Assembly (NCBI GenBank): GCA_947258715.1
Contig: CAMYJH010000002.1
Location: 95,654 to 159,653 of the forward strand
Source: an uncultured Gammaproteobacteria bacterium
GTDB taxonomy: Bacteria; Pseudomonadota; Gammaproteobacteria; HK1
Direction: 5' to 3'
DNA length: 64,000 nucleotides
The stretch's first letter is position 1. Each line of letters opens with the position of its first letter. The notes under the pieces are model-generated. The model was not told the DNA's origin. It saw only the letters and a program-made list of their open reading frames with translations, and ran no database searches. Made by a program: the position numbers and the translations under genes. Shown here piece after piece: positions 52,625 to 61,458 of this stretch.

Positions 52625-53881
52625 ATGCGTTTCTCCAAATTCGGAAACAAGCTCGGCGGACAGGCCGGCATTACTCAGCTCATGGACGATCTGGGCACGG
52701 CGATGTCGGTGAACCGGGAAATGCTGATGCTGGGCGGCGGAAACCCGGGACAAATTCCGGCGGTGCAGTCGTTGTTTCGGCAACGGATGCAGGCGATTCT
52801 CGACGACGGCGACAGCTTCGAGCGCATGGTGGGAAACTACGGCCCCCCCCAGGGCGCGCCTGAGTTCACCCGGGCGCTGGCCGCGTTGCTGCAACGCGAA
52901 TTCGGCTGGCCGGTCGAAGCCGAGAATATCGCGCTCACAAACGGCAGCCAGTCGGCTTCGTTCATGCTGTTCAATCTTTTCGCCGGCGACGGCGAAGATG
53001 GAGAACCCAGCAATGTGCTGCTGCCGCTGGCGCCGGAATATATCGGCTACAGCGATCAGGGCTTAACCCATGGCTTCTTCAGCGCCGCGCGCCCCACCAT
53101 CGATCACCTTGAGGAACACGTGTTCAAGTATCGTGTGGACTTCGATGCCTTACACGTAGGCAACCATACCGGAGCCATCTGTGTTTCCCGGCCTACCAAT
53201 CCCACGGGAAACGTACTCACGGATGAAGAGGTCACCCGTCTCATGGCTTTGGCAGAACGGCACCAGGTGCCGCTCATCATCGACAACGCTTACGGCACAC
53301 CGTTCCCGAACATCATCTTCAGCCAGGCAACACCCTTCTTCAACGACAACGTCATCGTTTGCATGAGCCTGTCGAAGCTTGGGCTTCCCGGCGTTCGCAC
53401 CGGAATCGTCATCGCCAAGGCCGAAGTCATTAAGGCCGTGAGCGGAATCAACGCGGTCCTCAACCTGACCACCGGCGGCTTCGGACCGATGCTGGCGCTG
53501 GACCTAATCGAAAGCGGCGAGATCATCAAGGTGAGCCGAGAAATCATTCGTCCCTTTTATCGCCATAAAGCGGAGCAAGCCGTAGCGCTTCTAAAACAAG
53601 AGCTGGGTGACTATCCGTTTCACTTGCACAAACCCGAAGGCGCCATTTTTCTCTGGCTTTGGTTCGAGGGACTGCCCATCACCAGCCAAGAACTCTACCA
53701 GCGCCTCAAACAGCGCGGGGTGCTGGTGATCCCCGGCCACCACTTTTTTCCAGGGCTCAACGAAGACTGGCGTCACAGCCACGAGTGCATCCGCGTAACC
53801 TATTCCCAGGACCAGGCCATGGTGGAGGCGGGCCTGAAAATCATCGCCGATGAAGTAAAGAAGGCCTACGACAACGCGTGA
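52625..53881 (+). CDS. avtA: Valine-pyruvate aminotransferase
   Basis: 418 residues, similar along its whole length to E. coli AvtA: the start RFSKFGNKLGGQAGITQLMD, then LGGGNPGQIP, ALTNGSQSASFMLFNLFAG, SRPTNPTGNVLTDEEV and the PLP-lysine region MSLSKLGLPGVRTG. A fold-type I PLP enzyme moving the amino group between alanine/pyruvate and valine/2-ketoisovalerate. Its last sense codon and stop (GCG TGA) belong to a 13-unit TGATGCG array. Confidence 0.93.
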   Translation: MRFSKFGNKLGGQAGITQLMDDLGTAMSVNREMLMLGGGNPGQIPAVQSLFRQRMQAILDDGDSFERMVGNYGPPQGAPEFTRALAALLQREFGWPVEAENIALTNGSQSASFMLFNLFAGDGEDGEPSNVLLPLAPEYIGYSDQGLTHGFFSAARPTIDHLEEHVFKYRVDFDALHVGNHTGAICVSRPTNPTGNVLTDEEVTRLMALAERHQVPLIIDNAYGTPFPNIIFSQATPFFNDNVIVCMSLSKLGLPGVRTGIVIAKAEVIKAVSGINAVLNLTTGGFGPMLALDLIESGEIIKVSREIIRPFYRHKAEQAVALLKQELGDYPFHLHKPEGAIFLWLWFEGLPITSQELYQRLKQRGVLVIPGHHFFPGLNEDWRHSHECIRVTYSQDQAMVEAGLKIIADEVKKAYDNA

Positions 53882-53973
53882 TGCGTGATGCGTGATGCGT
53901 GATGCGTGATGCGTGATGCGTGATGCGTGATGCGTGATGCGTGATGCGTGATGCGTGATGCGTGATGCGTGAT
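53879..53973 (+). repeat. TGATGCG heptad array beginning at the avtA stop codon
   Basis: Thirteen perfect TGATGCG units (53879-53969) and a truncated fourteenth. The first unit contains the avtA TGA. It is the longest and cleanest array in the window, which suggests recent expansion by slippage. Confidence 0.95.
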
Positions 53974-53992
53974 GGTCACCCATTACGCGTTA
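53972..53992 (-). repeat. Inverted heptads closing the avtA array
   Basis: Minus-strand units TAACGCG, TAATGGG, TGACCAT directly abut the 13-unit plus array. The ends can pair as a hairpin. No minus-strand gene lies to the right to explain this orientation. Confidence 0.65.
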
Positions 53993-54001
53993 CGGACTTC
54001 A

Positions 54002-54032
54002 GCGGCCTTGGCCGCGATTCCTTGAATCAAGC
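54002..54032 (+). repeat. REP-like hairpin element, partial copy 3
   Basis: AGCGGCCTTGGCCGCGATTC continuing to CCTTGAATCAAG. Compared with the copy at 61330-61378, the stem GCGAGC/GCTCGC is replaced by GCGGCC/GGCCGC while the loop and the GATTCCTTG flank are kept. Confidence 0.6.
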
Positions 54033-54075
54033 GGCTCGGAGCGCATCGAGCTATCAGCCACACACGGGACAGCCC

Positions 54076-54426
54076 ATGAACCAAGAATCCAAGTGCCCCT
54101 TAAGCTGGGATGAGTTCACCAGAGTCGAGATTCACACCGGCACGGTCATCGAAGCGGCGCCGAATAAAAAAGCGCGCGTGCCGGCATTTGTGATGAAAAT
54201 CGATTTCGGCAACCTGGGAATTAAGACAAGCTCGGCCCAGATCACCAAGAACTACCGGGCGGATGACCTTGTGGGTCAGCAGGTGGTGGCGGTGACGAAT
54301 TTCCCGCCGAAGCGCATTGCGGGAATCAAGTCCGAGGTGCTGGTGCTGGGCGCCGTTCGCGCCGATGACGACATCGTTTTGCTGCGGCCGGATCTGGAAG
54401 TGAAGAACGGACTCCGGATAGCGTAG
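54076..54426 (+). CDS. csaA: CsaA-like tRNA-binding domain protein
   Basis: 116 residues from the ATG at 54076; the frame open upstream runs through repeat sequence. It is a single EMAP-II/Trbp111-type OB fold: FTRVEIHTGTVIEAAPNKKA, MKIDFGNLGIKTSSAQITKN, LVGQQVVAVTNFPPKRIAG and EVLVLGAV. CsaA proteins bind tRNA-like structures and have been linked to protein export in Bacillus. The role in proteobacteria is unclear. Confidence 0.85.
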   Translation: MNQESKCPLSWDEFTRVEIHTGTVIEAAPNKKARVPAFVMKIDFGNLGIKTSSAQITKNYRADDLVGQQVVAVTNFPPKRIAGIKSEVLVLGAVRADDDIVLLRPDLEVKNGLRIA

Positions 54427-54580
54427 TCAGGGACGGAGAAAAGGCAAAAAGACATCCGCTTGGTGACGGCCGGATAGCGAGGGGTGACCCGCTACTGGTA
54501 ATTATCCCTAGCGCTCAGCCCGACCTGCGAGGAAACCATCTTTGCCACCGACTGTCCACGGCCTTACAGCCTAGGGCCTT

Positions 54581-55327
54581 CTACCGCGCCCTACCCTGCG
54601 CCGCCACCGCGGCCTGGGCTCTGGCCACCGCCTCCGAGTCGCCCAAATACTCGCTTTTCAGGGGTTTCAAGTTTGCGTCCAGCTCGTAGATCAGGGGCAT
54701 GCCGGTGGGAATGTTGAGGCCGACGATGGCCTCGTCGGAGATAGCGTCCAGATACTTCACCAGCGCCCTCAAAGAATTGCCGTGGGCCGCGATGAGGACC
54801 CGTCGGCCGGCGCGGATCTCCGGTACGACGCTCTCGTTCCAGTAGGGCAGCACCCGCGCGACCGTATCCTTGAGACACTCCGAGCGCGGCAGTTGATCTT
54901 TGGCAAGGTCCCGATATCGGCGATCGCTGCCTGGAAATCGCTCGTCGCTTTCCTCTACCGGCGGCGGTGGCTCGTCGTAGCTCCTGCGCCACCTGAGTAC
55001 TTGTTCGTCTCCAAATTTGGCCGCCGTCTCCGCTTTGTTCAGGCCCTGCAGGGCGCCGTAGTGACGTTCGTTCAGGCGCCACGAACGATGCACCGGAATC
55101 CACATCAGGTCCATTTCGTCCAGCACCAGCCACAGGGTGCGGATGGCCCTTTTCTGCAACGAGGTAAAAGCGACGTCGAAGCCAAATCCCGCGGTCTTGA
55201 GCTCCTGTCCCGCTTGTTTCGCCTCTTCAACGCCTTTTTCGGTGAGGTCCACATCGGTCCAGCCGGTGAAACGATTTTCCCGGTTCCATGTGCTCTCGCC
55301 GTGTCTGAGCAACACAAGCCTGTTCAT
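54581..55327 (-). CDS. gpmA: 2,3-bisphosphoglycerate-dependent phosphoglycerate mutase
   Basis: 248 residues, interconverting 3- and 2-phosphoglycerate in glycolysis/gluconeogenesis. The phosphohistidine motif [20 protein letters not shown] is at the N-terminus. [16 protein letters not shown] and the second catalytic His in [19 protein letters not shown] are intact. [15 protein letters not shown] completes the family pattern. Stands alone on the minus strand. Confidence 0.95.
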   Translation of the reverse strand: MNRLVLLRHGESTWNRENRFTGWTDVDLTEKGVEEAKQAGQELKTAGFGFDVAFTSLQKRAIRTLWLVLDEMDLMWIPVHRSWRLNERHYGALQGLNKAETAAKFGDEQVLRWRRSYDEPPPPVEESDERFPGSDRRYRDLAKDQLPRSECLKDTVARVLPYWNESVVPEIRAGRRVLIAAHGNSLRALVKYLDAISDEAIVGLNIPTGMPLIYELDANLKPLKSEYLGDSEAVARAQAAVAAQGRAR

Positions 55328-55654
55328 TACCTGCTCCTTGAAGCGTTTTTACCGTTGCTGCGCCTGCCGGGAGGCCACGTCCGCTGCCGGGAAACGCGCG
55401 CTGGAGGTGAGTCTAAGACGGCCTGATTTTGCTTCCAATGACGCGCCGACATCAACCGCTGTGACAGCCGGACGGAACGGCCGGTGCCATAATCACGACA
55501 TGGCTTTGGGCGAATCGCGCCGTGCTATTCTTGCCCACGACCTGCCCGACCGCATCAATGGATTTCATCGTCGCTTAATCGAGAAGTTTAGCGACGATAT
55601 CTTTGACCCGCATCGCGTCGATTTTGAACCTGTCCGGCGCAAGATGCCTTGGGT

Positions 55655-55747
55655 GGACGAAAAAAGAAACCCGCCGGGAAATGGCTGATCGGCGTGCGTG
55701 TTCTTCCTAAGCTGCAATCGCCCAGCTAACTCAGTCTTCCGGCGGGT
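55655..55747 (-). ncRNA. Candidate small RNA with intrinsic terminator
   Basis: On the minus strand, ACCCGCCGGAA (55737-55747) pairs with TTCCCGGCGGGT (55669-55680) and is followed at once by TTCTTTTTTCG. The enclosed ~56 bases contain a smaller hairpin (GCTG...GCAGC). The terminator half is convincing. The transcript start is not, because I cannot place a promoter. Length would be about 90 bases. Confidence 0.35.
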
Positions 55748-55980
55748 GCTGAATTCCAGGCACGGATCGTGTGTTGACAAAGCTCAAAGCACTCCGCGCC
55801 CAGGGGCTGTGCGGCATGTGCAGGCGATTGAAGCTTCCTCTGTCTACGCGCCAGTTCGTTGCTCGCCGTAAGGCAGAGGTATGGTGATAAAGCTCCGGAC
55901 GCGAGCGCAAGTTTCGCTTAAGCGGCGGGCTGCGTCTATGATCCGGCGCTCATCGACTGCGGCGCTCGAGCCTCATTTTC
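55748..55980. other. Intergenic region upstream of the CDP-alcohol phosphotransferase gene
   Basis: Together with 55328-55654 this is a gap of roughly 650 bases between gpmA and the next gene. It holds the candidate small RNA (55655-55747) and an unconvincing 62-codon plus-strand frame (55500-55688). No other feature seen. Confidence 0.4.
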
Positions 55981-56610
55981 ATGAGTCACAACACCTGGAT
56001 TCATCGCGGCGTGCGGGTACTGGTGCGGCCGCTGGCCCACACCCCGGTGACGCCGAACCATCTGACCACCGCGCGCCTCCTCACCGGACTCGGCGCCGCC
56101 GCCGCGTTTGCCGTCGGAGAAGAACCCTGGATCCGAGCCGGCATCCTGCTTTTCGTGCTTTCGATGCTTTTCGACCGCGCGGACGGCGAGCTGGCGCGGC
56201 TGAGCGGCAAGGGCAGCCGATTCGGCCATTTCTACGATATCGTCACCGACGCCGTATGCAATACCGCGGTGCTGGCCGGGCTCGGCATCGGATTGAGCGC
56301 GGGGCCGTGGGGCAATCTTGCCATTGTCATGGGCCTGATTGCGGGCTTTAGCGTCTCCTTCATCTTCTACCTGATCGTCGCCATCGAGCGGGATTTGGGC
56401 CTCGGGCACGGCACATTCAGCGCCGTCGCCGGATTCGATCCCGATGACTCGATGGTGATCATTCCTATCGCCATGTGGCTGGGATACGGCGAAACGCTTC
56501 TGTTGGCGTCGGTTATCCTGGCGCCGCTGGCGGCGGTTCTGGTCTATTTAAACTTTCGCTCGCGCCGCTCGGCGCATTCACGCACCGCCGCAGATAAGGC
56601 GGCCCCTTAA
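55981..56610 (+). CDS. CDP-alcohol phosphatidyltransferase family protein
   Basis: 209 residues with about five to six membrane segments. The catalytic motif D-x2-D-G-x2-A-R-x8-G-x3-D-x3-D is present near residues 55-77, seen as DRADGELARLSGKGSRFGHF and then YDIVTD. Such enzymes transfer a phospho-alcohol from CDP-activated donors, as in phospholipid or inositol-phosphate synthesis. It is not PgsA or PssA by its short N-terminus (TPVTPNHLTTARLLTGL). Donor and acceptor unknown. Convergent with waaA. Confidence 0.82.
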   Translation: MSHNTWIHRGVRVLVRPLAHTPVTPNHLTTARLLTGLGAAAAFAVGEEPWIRAGILLFVLSMLFDRADGELARLSGKGSRFGHFYDIVTDAVCNTAVLAGLGIGLSAGPWGNLAIVMGLIAGFSVSFIFYLIVAIERDLGLGHGTFSAVAGFDPDDSMVIIPIAMWLGYGETLLLASVILAPLAAVLVYLNFRSRRSAHSRTAADKAAP

Positions 56611-56656
56611 AGGTCGATCGATAGATAGGAATACGGGACCTGAATTTGCGTTGGCC

Positions 56657-57919
56657 TCAGATCAGCGCGTCCACCATCGCCACAACCTTGTCCCGCGCCC
56701 CGCGGTTTTGCTCCACGAATCGCTTCGCCGCCTCGCCCACGTTGTGACGCTGATTGGGGTCTTTTAGCAATTCCGTTACCGCGTTCGCCAGCTCCACGGG
56801 ATCCGCCACCTGACGGGCAACGCCCAGCTCCATTAGGCGTTCGCCGATCTCCTGGAAGTTGAACACGTGGGTACCGATGACGACGGGAATGCCCAGCGCC
56901 GCTGGCTCCAGCATGTTGTGGCCGCCCACGGGAACCAGGCTGCCGCCGACGAAGGCCACGTCCGAAGCGGCGTACATCATCTGCAGCTCGCCCATGGTGT
57001 CACCGACCAGCACGTCGACGTCTTCGAGGGAAGGCTGCGCGTTGCTGCGCAGAGCGTAGCTCCACCCGCCGCGCTTCACCAGTGACTCGGCGACACCGAA
57101 TCGTTCCGGATGGCGTGGAACGATAATCAGCGCGAGCTCGGGGGTGTGCTTTCGTGCGCGGCTGAACGCTTCCAGCACCATGCGCTCCTCTCCATCGTGG
57201 GTGCTGGCGGCGATCCATACGCTGCGTCCGGAGCCGAACCGCCGCCTCAATGATGCCGCCTCCTCGCGCAGGCTGGGCGGAATATGCACATCGAACTTGA
57301 CGCTTCCGGTCACCGAAAGCCGGGCGGGATTTGCGCCCAGGGCGATAAGACGCTCGGCGTCGCGCTCACCCTGCGCGGCGATGTAGCTGACGCCCTCGAG
57401 CATTTCCCGCGCCAGAGACGAGAACCGGCGGTAGCCGCTCGCGGAGCGTTCGGACAGCCTGACGTTGGCCAGCAGCACGGGAACGCCGCGCAGGCGACAG
57501 GCGTAAAACAGGTTCGGCCAAAGCTCGGTCTCCATGATCACCGCCAGCGAGGGATGAGTGCGATCAAGAAAACGGCGCACCGGCCCGGGAAGATCGTAGG
57601 GCATATAACAGTGGGTGACGTTCGCGCCCAGTGACTGCATCACATGGCTGCTTCCGGTAGGTGTGGTAGTGGTCACCAGCAGAGCTGCGTCGGGAAGACG
57701 CTCTCGGATGGCGTTGACTATTGGCAGCGCGGCCTGCACTTCGCCCACGGAGACGGCGTGAATCCATACGACCTTGCGCTCCTTGGCGATTACGGCGCTC
57801 AAGCCCAAACGCTCTGGCCAGCGGCGCCAGTATTCGGAGTTGCGGATACCCCGCCAGGCCAGGCGCAAGAACAGCACCGGAAGCATAAGATAGTGAAAGA
57901 GGGTGTAGAGCGTACGCAA
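56657..57919 (-). CDS. waaA: 3-deoxy-D-manno-octulosonic acid transferase
   Basis: 420 residues, GT30 family. It attaches Kdo residues to lipid IVA at the inner membrane. Motifs are WIHAVSVGEVQAALPIVNAI, TTTTPTGS, MPYDLPGPVRRFLDRTHPS, METELWPNLFYACRLRGVP and VGGSLVPVGGHNMLEPAALG (nucleotide-sugar end). An N-terminal hydrophobic anchor (YLMLPVLFLRLAW) is present. It follows hldD on the same strand by 92 bases, forming an LPS inner-core group with hldE-hldD. Confidence 0.95.
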   Translation of the reverse strand: MRTLYTLFHYLMLPVLFLRLAWRGIRNSEYWRRWPERLGLSAVIAKERKVVWIHAVSVGEVQAALPIVNAIRERLPDAALLVTTTTPTGSSHVMQSLGANVTHCYMPYDLPGPVRRFLDRTHPSLAVIMETELWPNLFYACRLRGVPVLLANVRLSERSASGYRRFSSLAREMLEGVSYIAAQGERDAERLIALGANPARLSVTGSVKFDVHIPPSLREEAASLRRRFGSGRSVWIAASTHDGEERMVLEAFSRARKHTPELALIIVPRHPERFGVAESLVKRGGWSYALRSNAQPSLEDVDVLVGDTMGELQMMYAASDVAFVGGSLVPVGGHNMLEPAALGIPVVIGTHVFNFQEIGERLMELGVARQVADPVELANAVTELLKDPNQRHNVGEAAKRFVEQNRGARDKVVAMVDALI

Positions 57920-58011
57920 GGCCGGCGAATTAGCGTCAACTGCTTTAAGCGAATGGGCGGCGGTGAAGATTCAAGCTTTGATCGCAACGACAACGACGGC
58001 GAAGGGCAAAA

Positions 58012-58965
58012 TCATGATTTTCGCGACCGAAGTACGTCAAGATAATCGCGAATACCATCTTCAACGCTCCTAAAATCTCCCCGATAGCCGCAATCCCGAA
58101 GTGCGCCGATGTCCGCCTCGGTAAAGCTCTGGTATCGCCCCCTCAACTCCGCCGGAAAGGGGATGTACTCGATTTTGCCGCGACCGTGCCAGGCGATAAC
58201 CGCGTTGGCAACGTCGTTGAAGGTCTGACTGCGCCCGGTGCCGACATTGAATATCCCGCTCTTGTCAGGGTGGTCCAGAAACCACAGCCCCACCTGCACG
58301 ACGTCCTCCACGTAGACGAAATCACGCCGCTGCTCACCGTCACCGAAGCCGTCGCTGCCCTCGAACAAGCGTACCTTTCCTTCCCTTTTGATCTGCTGGT
58401 TGAAATGATGGGCAACGCTCGCCATCCGGCCTTTGTGCGCTTCGCCGGGACCGTAAACGTTGAAATAGCGAAATCCCACCAGCTGCGATGTCGCCTCGGG
58501 CATGTAACCACGCACGTGCTGGTCGAAAAGGTGTTTTGAACGCGCATAGATGTTCAACGGCTTTTCAAACTCAGGGGATTCGCGAAACACGCGACCGTCC
58601 CCATAGACCGACGCGCTGGAGGCATAAAGAAAAGGCACCCTCTGCTGGAGGCAATATTCGAACAGTGTCTTCGAATAAGCGTAATTGGTTTCCATCATGT
58701 ACCCTTCATCCAGTTCCATGGTGTCGGAGCATGCGCCCTGGTGGATGATCGCGCGCGGTTTGAAAGCCAGTTGGCGACCCGCGCGCAGCGGCGCGATGAA
58801 TTCGTCTTTGTCCAGCTGCTCGCTAACGTCGATGCCGGCGAGATTGGAGAGCTTGGCCGGGTGGTTGAACTCGTCGACGACGACGAGGTCGCGCTCTCCA
58901 CGATCACTCAGCGCGCGAACGAAGTTGCTGCCGATGAAACCGGCGCCTCCGGTAACGACGATCAC
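58012..58965 (-). CDS. hldD: ADP-L-glycero-D-manno-heptose 6-epimerase
   Basis: 317 residues, short-chain dehydrogenase fold with bound NADP. The glycine motif VTGGAGFIGSNFVRAL is at the N-terminus. IHQGACSDT, the catalytic SSASVYG and YARSKHLFDQHV (Tyr-x3-Lys-like) follow, with RYFNVYGPGEAHKGRMASV typical of HldD. It makes the L,D-heptose donor for the LPS core. Its ATG overlaps the hldE stop by four bases, so the two are coupled. Confidence 0.96.
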   Translation of the reverse strand: MIVVTGGAGFIGSNFVRALSDRGERDLVVVDEFNHPAKLSNLAGIDVSEQLDKDEFIAPLRAGRQLAFKPRAIIHQGACSDTMELDEGYMMETNYAYSKTLFEYCLQQRVPFLYASSASVYGDGRVFRESPEFEKPLNIYARSKHLFDQHVRGYMPEATSQLVGFRYFNVYGPGEAHKGRMASVAHHFNQQIKREGKVRLFEGSDGFGDGEQRRDFVYVEDVVQVGLWFLDHPDKSGIFNVGTGRSQTFNDVANAVIAWHGRGKIEYIPFPAELRGRYQSFTEADIGALRDCGYRGDFRSVEDGIRDYLDVLRSRKS

Positions 58966-60422
58966 GAGCCGCTGTCGTCGGCCTGGAGTCGTCCGGCTAC
59001 GCCGAGGACGGCGTCGATGGTGCGGGTGGTCGATCGCCCTGATATCAGCGGAATGAGTTCCACACGCCCGCCGTTTTGCTGCACCGCATCGGCGCCGGCA
59101 ATGGCTTCGACTCGATAGTCACCGCCTTTGACCAGCACGTCCGGAAGTACCCGGGAAATGAGCCGCAACGGCGTGTCTTCGGAGAACGGCACTACCCAAT
59201 CCACAGACGACAGTGCAGCCAGCACCTTCATGCGATCTTCCATCGGCGTCACCGGGCGACCCTCTCCTTTGAGGCGACGCACCGACGCGTCATCGTTAAC
59301 CGCCACCAGCAGGCGGTCGCCCATGGCCCGCGCCCGGGCCAGGTATTCCACGTGCCCAGCATGAAGCAGATCGAAGCAGCCGTTGGTCATGACAATGCGC
59401 TCTCCGGCCGTGCGGGAAGTGGTCAATACGCTCATCAGCGCTTCTTCACCCAAAACGCCGTAGACGCCGCCACGGTGGGCCCGGGCTTCGGCTTCGATCT
59501 CGGCCACGCTGGCGGTGGCCGCACCGAGCTTTCCTACCACCACAGCGGCAGCCAGATTGGCAATGCGCATGGCAGACTCCATCGCCTCGCCGGCGGCCAC
59601 GGCGGCGGCGAAGACGCCGATCACGGTGTCCCCGGCGCCGGTCACATCAAAAACCTCAAGCGCGTGGGCCGATACGTGCTCGGGGTTCTGACCCGACCGC
59701 ACCAGGGTCATGCCGTGCTCCCCCTGGGTCACCAGCAAGGCTTGTACAGAGAGCCTGTGGCGCAAGGCCTCGGCGCGTTCCGCCAGCAGGTTCGGGTTCC
59801 CGTTCACCGCGCCCACTACGCGTTCGAATTCGGCCAGGTTGGGGGTGATAGCTGTGGCGCCAGCGTAGCGACTGAAGTCCGTCCCCTTGGGATCCACGAA
59901 TACCGGCTTGCCCGCATCCCGGGCGCGGCGAATGAACTCTTGCGCTGACGCAAGAGTGCCTTTGCCATAATCGGAAAGCACCACGGCGCCAGCCTGCTCC
60001 AGGGCGGCCTCGAACTGTGCCAGCACCTCCGCTGCGGCGGGCATGGCCCGCGGCTCCTCTATATCCAGACGAATGAGCTGCTGGTGACGACTGATGACCC
60101 GCATTTTGGTGACGGTGGGCATATCCGCTACCCGCGTTGGGCGAAAATCAACCCCAACGTCGCAAAGCATGGTGGCGAGAAGATCGGCGGATTCGTCGTC
60201 TCCGGTCACGCCCACCAGCACCGGCGTGGCGCCCAGCGCAGCAATGTTGAAGGCGACGTTGGCGGCGCCTCCGGGTCGCTTCTCGACTTGGCGAACGTGG
60301 ACCACCGGAACGGGCGCTTCAGGCGAAACGCGCTCGGTTTCTCCGTGCCAGTAGCTATCGAGCATGACGTCGCCGACCACCAGGACCCTGGTGTCAACAA
60401 AATGCGGAAGGGAAGAATTCAT
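58962..60422 (-). CDS. hldE: Bifunctional heptose-7-phosphate kinase / heptose-1-phosphate adenylyltransferase
   Basis: 486 residues from the ATG at 60422; the longer frame to 60713 is not family-like and crosses the divergent gene's start. The N-terminal PfkB-type kinase (~1-320) shows VLVVGDVMLDSYWHGETERV, PGGAANVAFNIAALGA and the catalytic DVTGAGDTVIGVFAAAVA. The C-terminal nucleotidyltransferase (~345 on) shows MTNGCFDLLHAGHVEYLARA. It makes ADP-D,D-heptose, which HldD then epimerises. Both domains look intact. Confidence 0.95.
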   Translation of the reverse strand: MNSSLPHFVDTRVLVVGDVMLDSYWHGETERVSPEAPVPVVHVRQVEKRPGGAANVAFNIAALGATPVLVGVTGDDESADLLATMLCDVGVDFRPTRVADMPTVTKMRVISRHQQLIRLDIEEPRAMPAAAEVLAQFEAALEQAGAVVLSDYGKGTLASAQEFIRRARDAGKPVFVDPKGTDFSRYAGATAITPNLAEFERVVGAVNGNPNLLAERAEALRHRLSVQALLVTQGEHGMTLVRSGQNPEHVSAHALEVFDVTGAGDTVIGVFAAAVAAGEAMESAMRIANLAAAVVVGKLGAATASVAEIEAEARAHRGGVYGVLGEEALMSVLTTSRTAGERIVMTNGCFDLLHAGHVEYLARARAMGDRLLVAVNDDASVRRLKGEGRPVTPMEDRMKVLAALSSVDWVVPFSEDTPLRLISRVLPDVLVKGGDYRVEAIAGADAVQQNGGRVELIPLISGRSTTRTIDAVLGVAGRLQADDSGS

Positions 60423-60549
60423 TCGGAAAACGCGAACGCGCCGCTTTGAAATCGCGGCAAAGTTTAGCATATTCGTTAAATAAGCCTTTTTATTGATGAC
60501 GGGGGCCTCGGGCTTTAGGATGGCGCACACAATCACTGGCGATCCGCGT

Positions 60550-61305
60550 ATGCATCTGGGCGTGCGCCCTGTCGGGAGGTGCAATCTGCTCTGGCGCTGC
60601 TCAGCGCAGCTCCTTCTATGCTGCTTAGTGGCAGGCTCGAGCCTCGGGAACCCCGCGGCGGCAATTCCGGAACCGTTCGTGGCCCGGTTCTCTCTCACGA
60701 CACAGGGCACCAAGGTCGGGGAGACGGAGTGGTCGCTAAAACCCTTGACCAGCGACGTCTTTATCTACGAGTCCCGCACGGTCGCTGCGGGAATATTCGG
60801 TCTGCTGAGCGACGAGGAGATCGTCGAGCGCAGCCATTGGCAGCTGGAGCAGGGTCTCCTGCAACCCCTGAGATACTCCTATCGCCGCTCAGGCGGGGAA
60901 AACGATCGCAACGTCGCAGTGAGTTTCGACTGGGAAAAGAGCCAGGCCGAAAATACGGCCAAAGGTCATTCCTGGCGCATGCCGGTTCCCGCCGGCACCC
61001 TGGACAAGCTGAGTTACGTTCTGGTGCTGATGAGAGATCTAGCGGCAGAGAAAGCGGAGCTGAAATACCAAATCGCCGACGGCGGCAGGCTCAAGATCTA
61101 TGAGCTTCGTATCGAGGGAGAGGAGCGCATCGACACCGCACTCGGCTCCATGGATACCGTCATCGTGCGTCGATTGAGAAACAGCGGGGAACGGGAGACG
61201 CTGCTATGGTGCGCTAAGAGCCTAAACTACCTGCCGGTAATGATTGAGCACCGGGAAAAAGACGGTACGGTGTTGTGGCGCATCGACAGCTATGAATTGC
61301 AGTAA
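60550..61305 (+). CDS. DUF3108 domain-containing protein
   Basis: About 251 residues from the ATG at 60550; in-frame ATGs at 60493 and 60520 are alternatives. A signal peptide (CSAQLLLCCLVAGSSLG, with possible lipobox-like Cys pair) leads to a mature domain of mostly beta structure. EPFVARFSLTTQGTKVGETEW and the end YLPVMIEHREKDGTVLWRID are typical of DUF3108. Function unknown; probably periplasmic or outer-membrane associated. Divergent from hldE. Confidence 0.8.
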   Translation: MHLGVRPVGRCNLLWRCSAQLLLCCLVAGSSLGNPAAAIPEPFVARFSLTTQGTKVGETEWSLKPLTSDVFIYESRTVAAGIFGLLSDEEIVERSHWQLEQGLLQPLRYSYRRSGGENDRNVAVSFDWEKSQAENTAKGHSWRMPVPAGTLDKLSYVLVLMRDLAAEKAELKYQIADGGRLKIYELRIEGEERIDTALGSMDTVIVRRLRNSGERETLLWCAKSLNYLPVMIEHREKDGTVLWRIDSYELQ

Positions 61306-61329
61306 TGTCTGACGTTTGACCCGGTAATT

Positions 61330-61378
61330 AACAAAGCCCGCTGTAGGAGCGAGCTTGCTCGCGATTCCTTGGATCAGG
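61330..61378 (+). repeat. REP-like hairpin element, copy 2
   Basis: A 49-base element centred on GCGAGCTTGCTCGC. Its reverse complement matches 3485-3533 at 46 of 49 bases. It lies past the DUF3108 stop. Confidence 0.75.
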
Positions 61379-61408
61379 CCCTAACGCGAGGGATTTATCA
61401 ACTGAAGT

Positions 61409-61429
61409 TAGATGGCAAACAGTAGATCG
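61409..61429 (+). repeat. Short heptad tract, plus orientation
   Basis: TAGATGG, CAAACAG, TAGATCG. Two of three units are stop + NNN + G. Confidence 0.45.
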
Positions 61430-61458
61430 GAAAAGAAGAGCGTTCGTACCGCCCGCCC

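Noticed and set aside
53591..53983. Minus-strand ORF starting with repeated HHASRIT
   Set aside because: The repeat peptide is simply the antisense reading of the TGATGCG array, which is open in all three frames. The remainder is antisense to avtA.
55500..55688. 62-codon plus-strand ORF
   Set aside because: No ribosome site or recognisable domain, and it overlaps the candidate small RNA/terminator on the other strand. Coding status cannot be supported.
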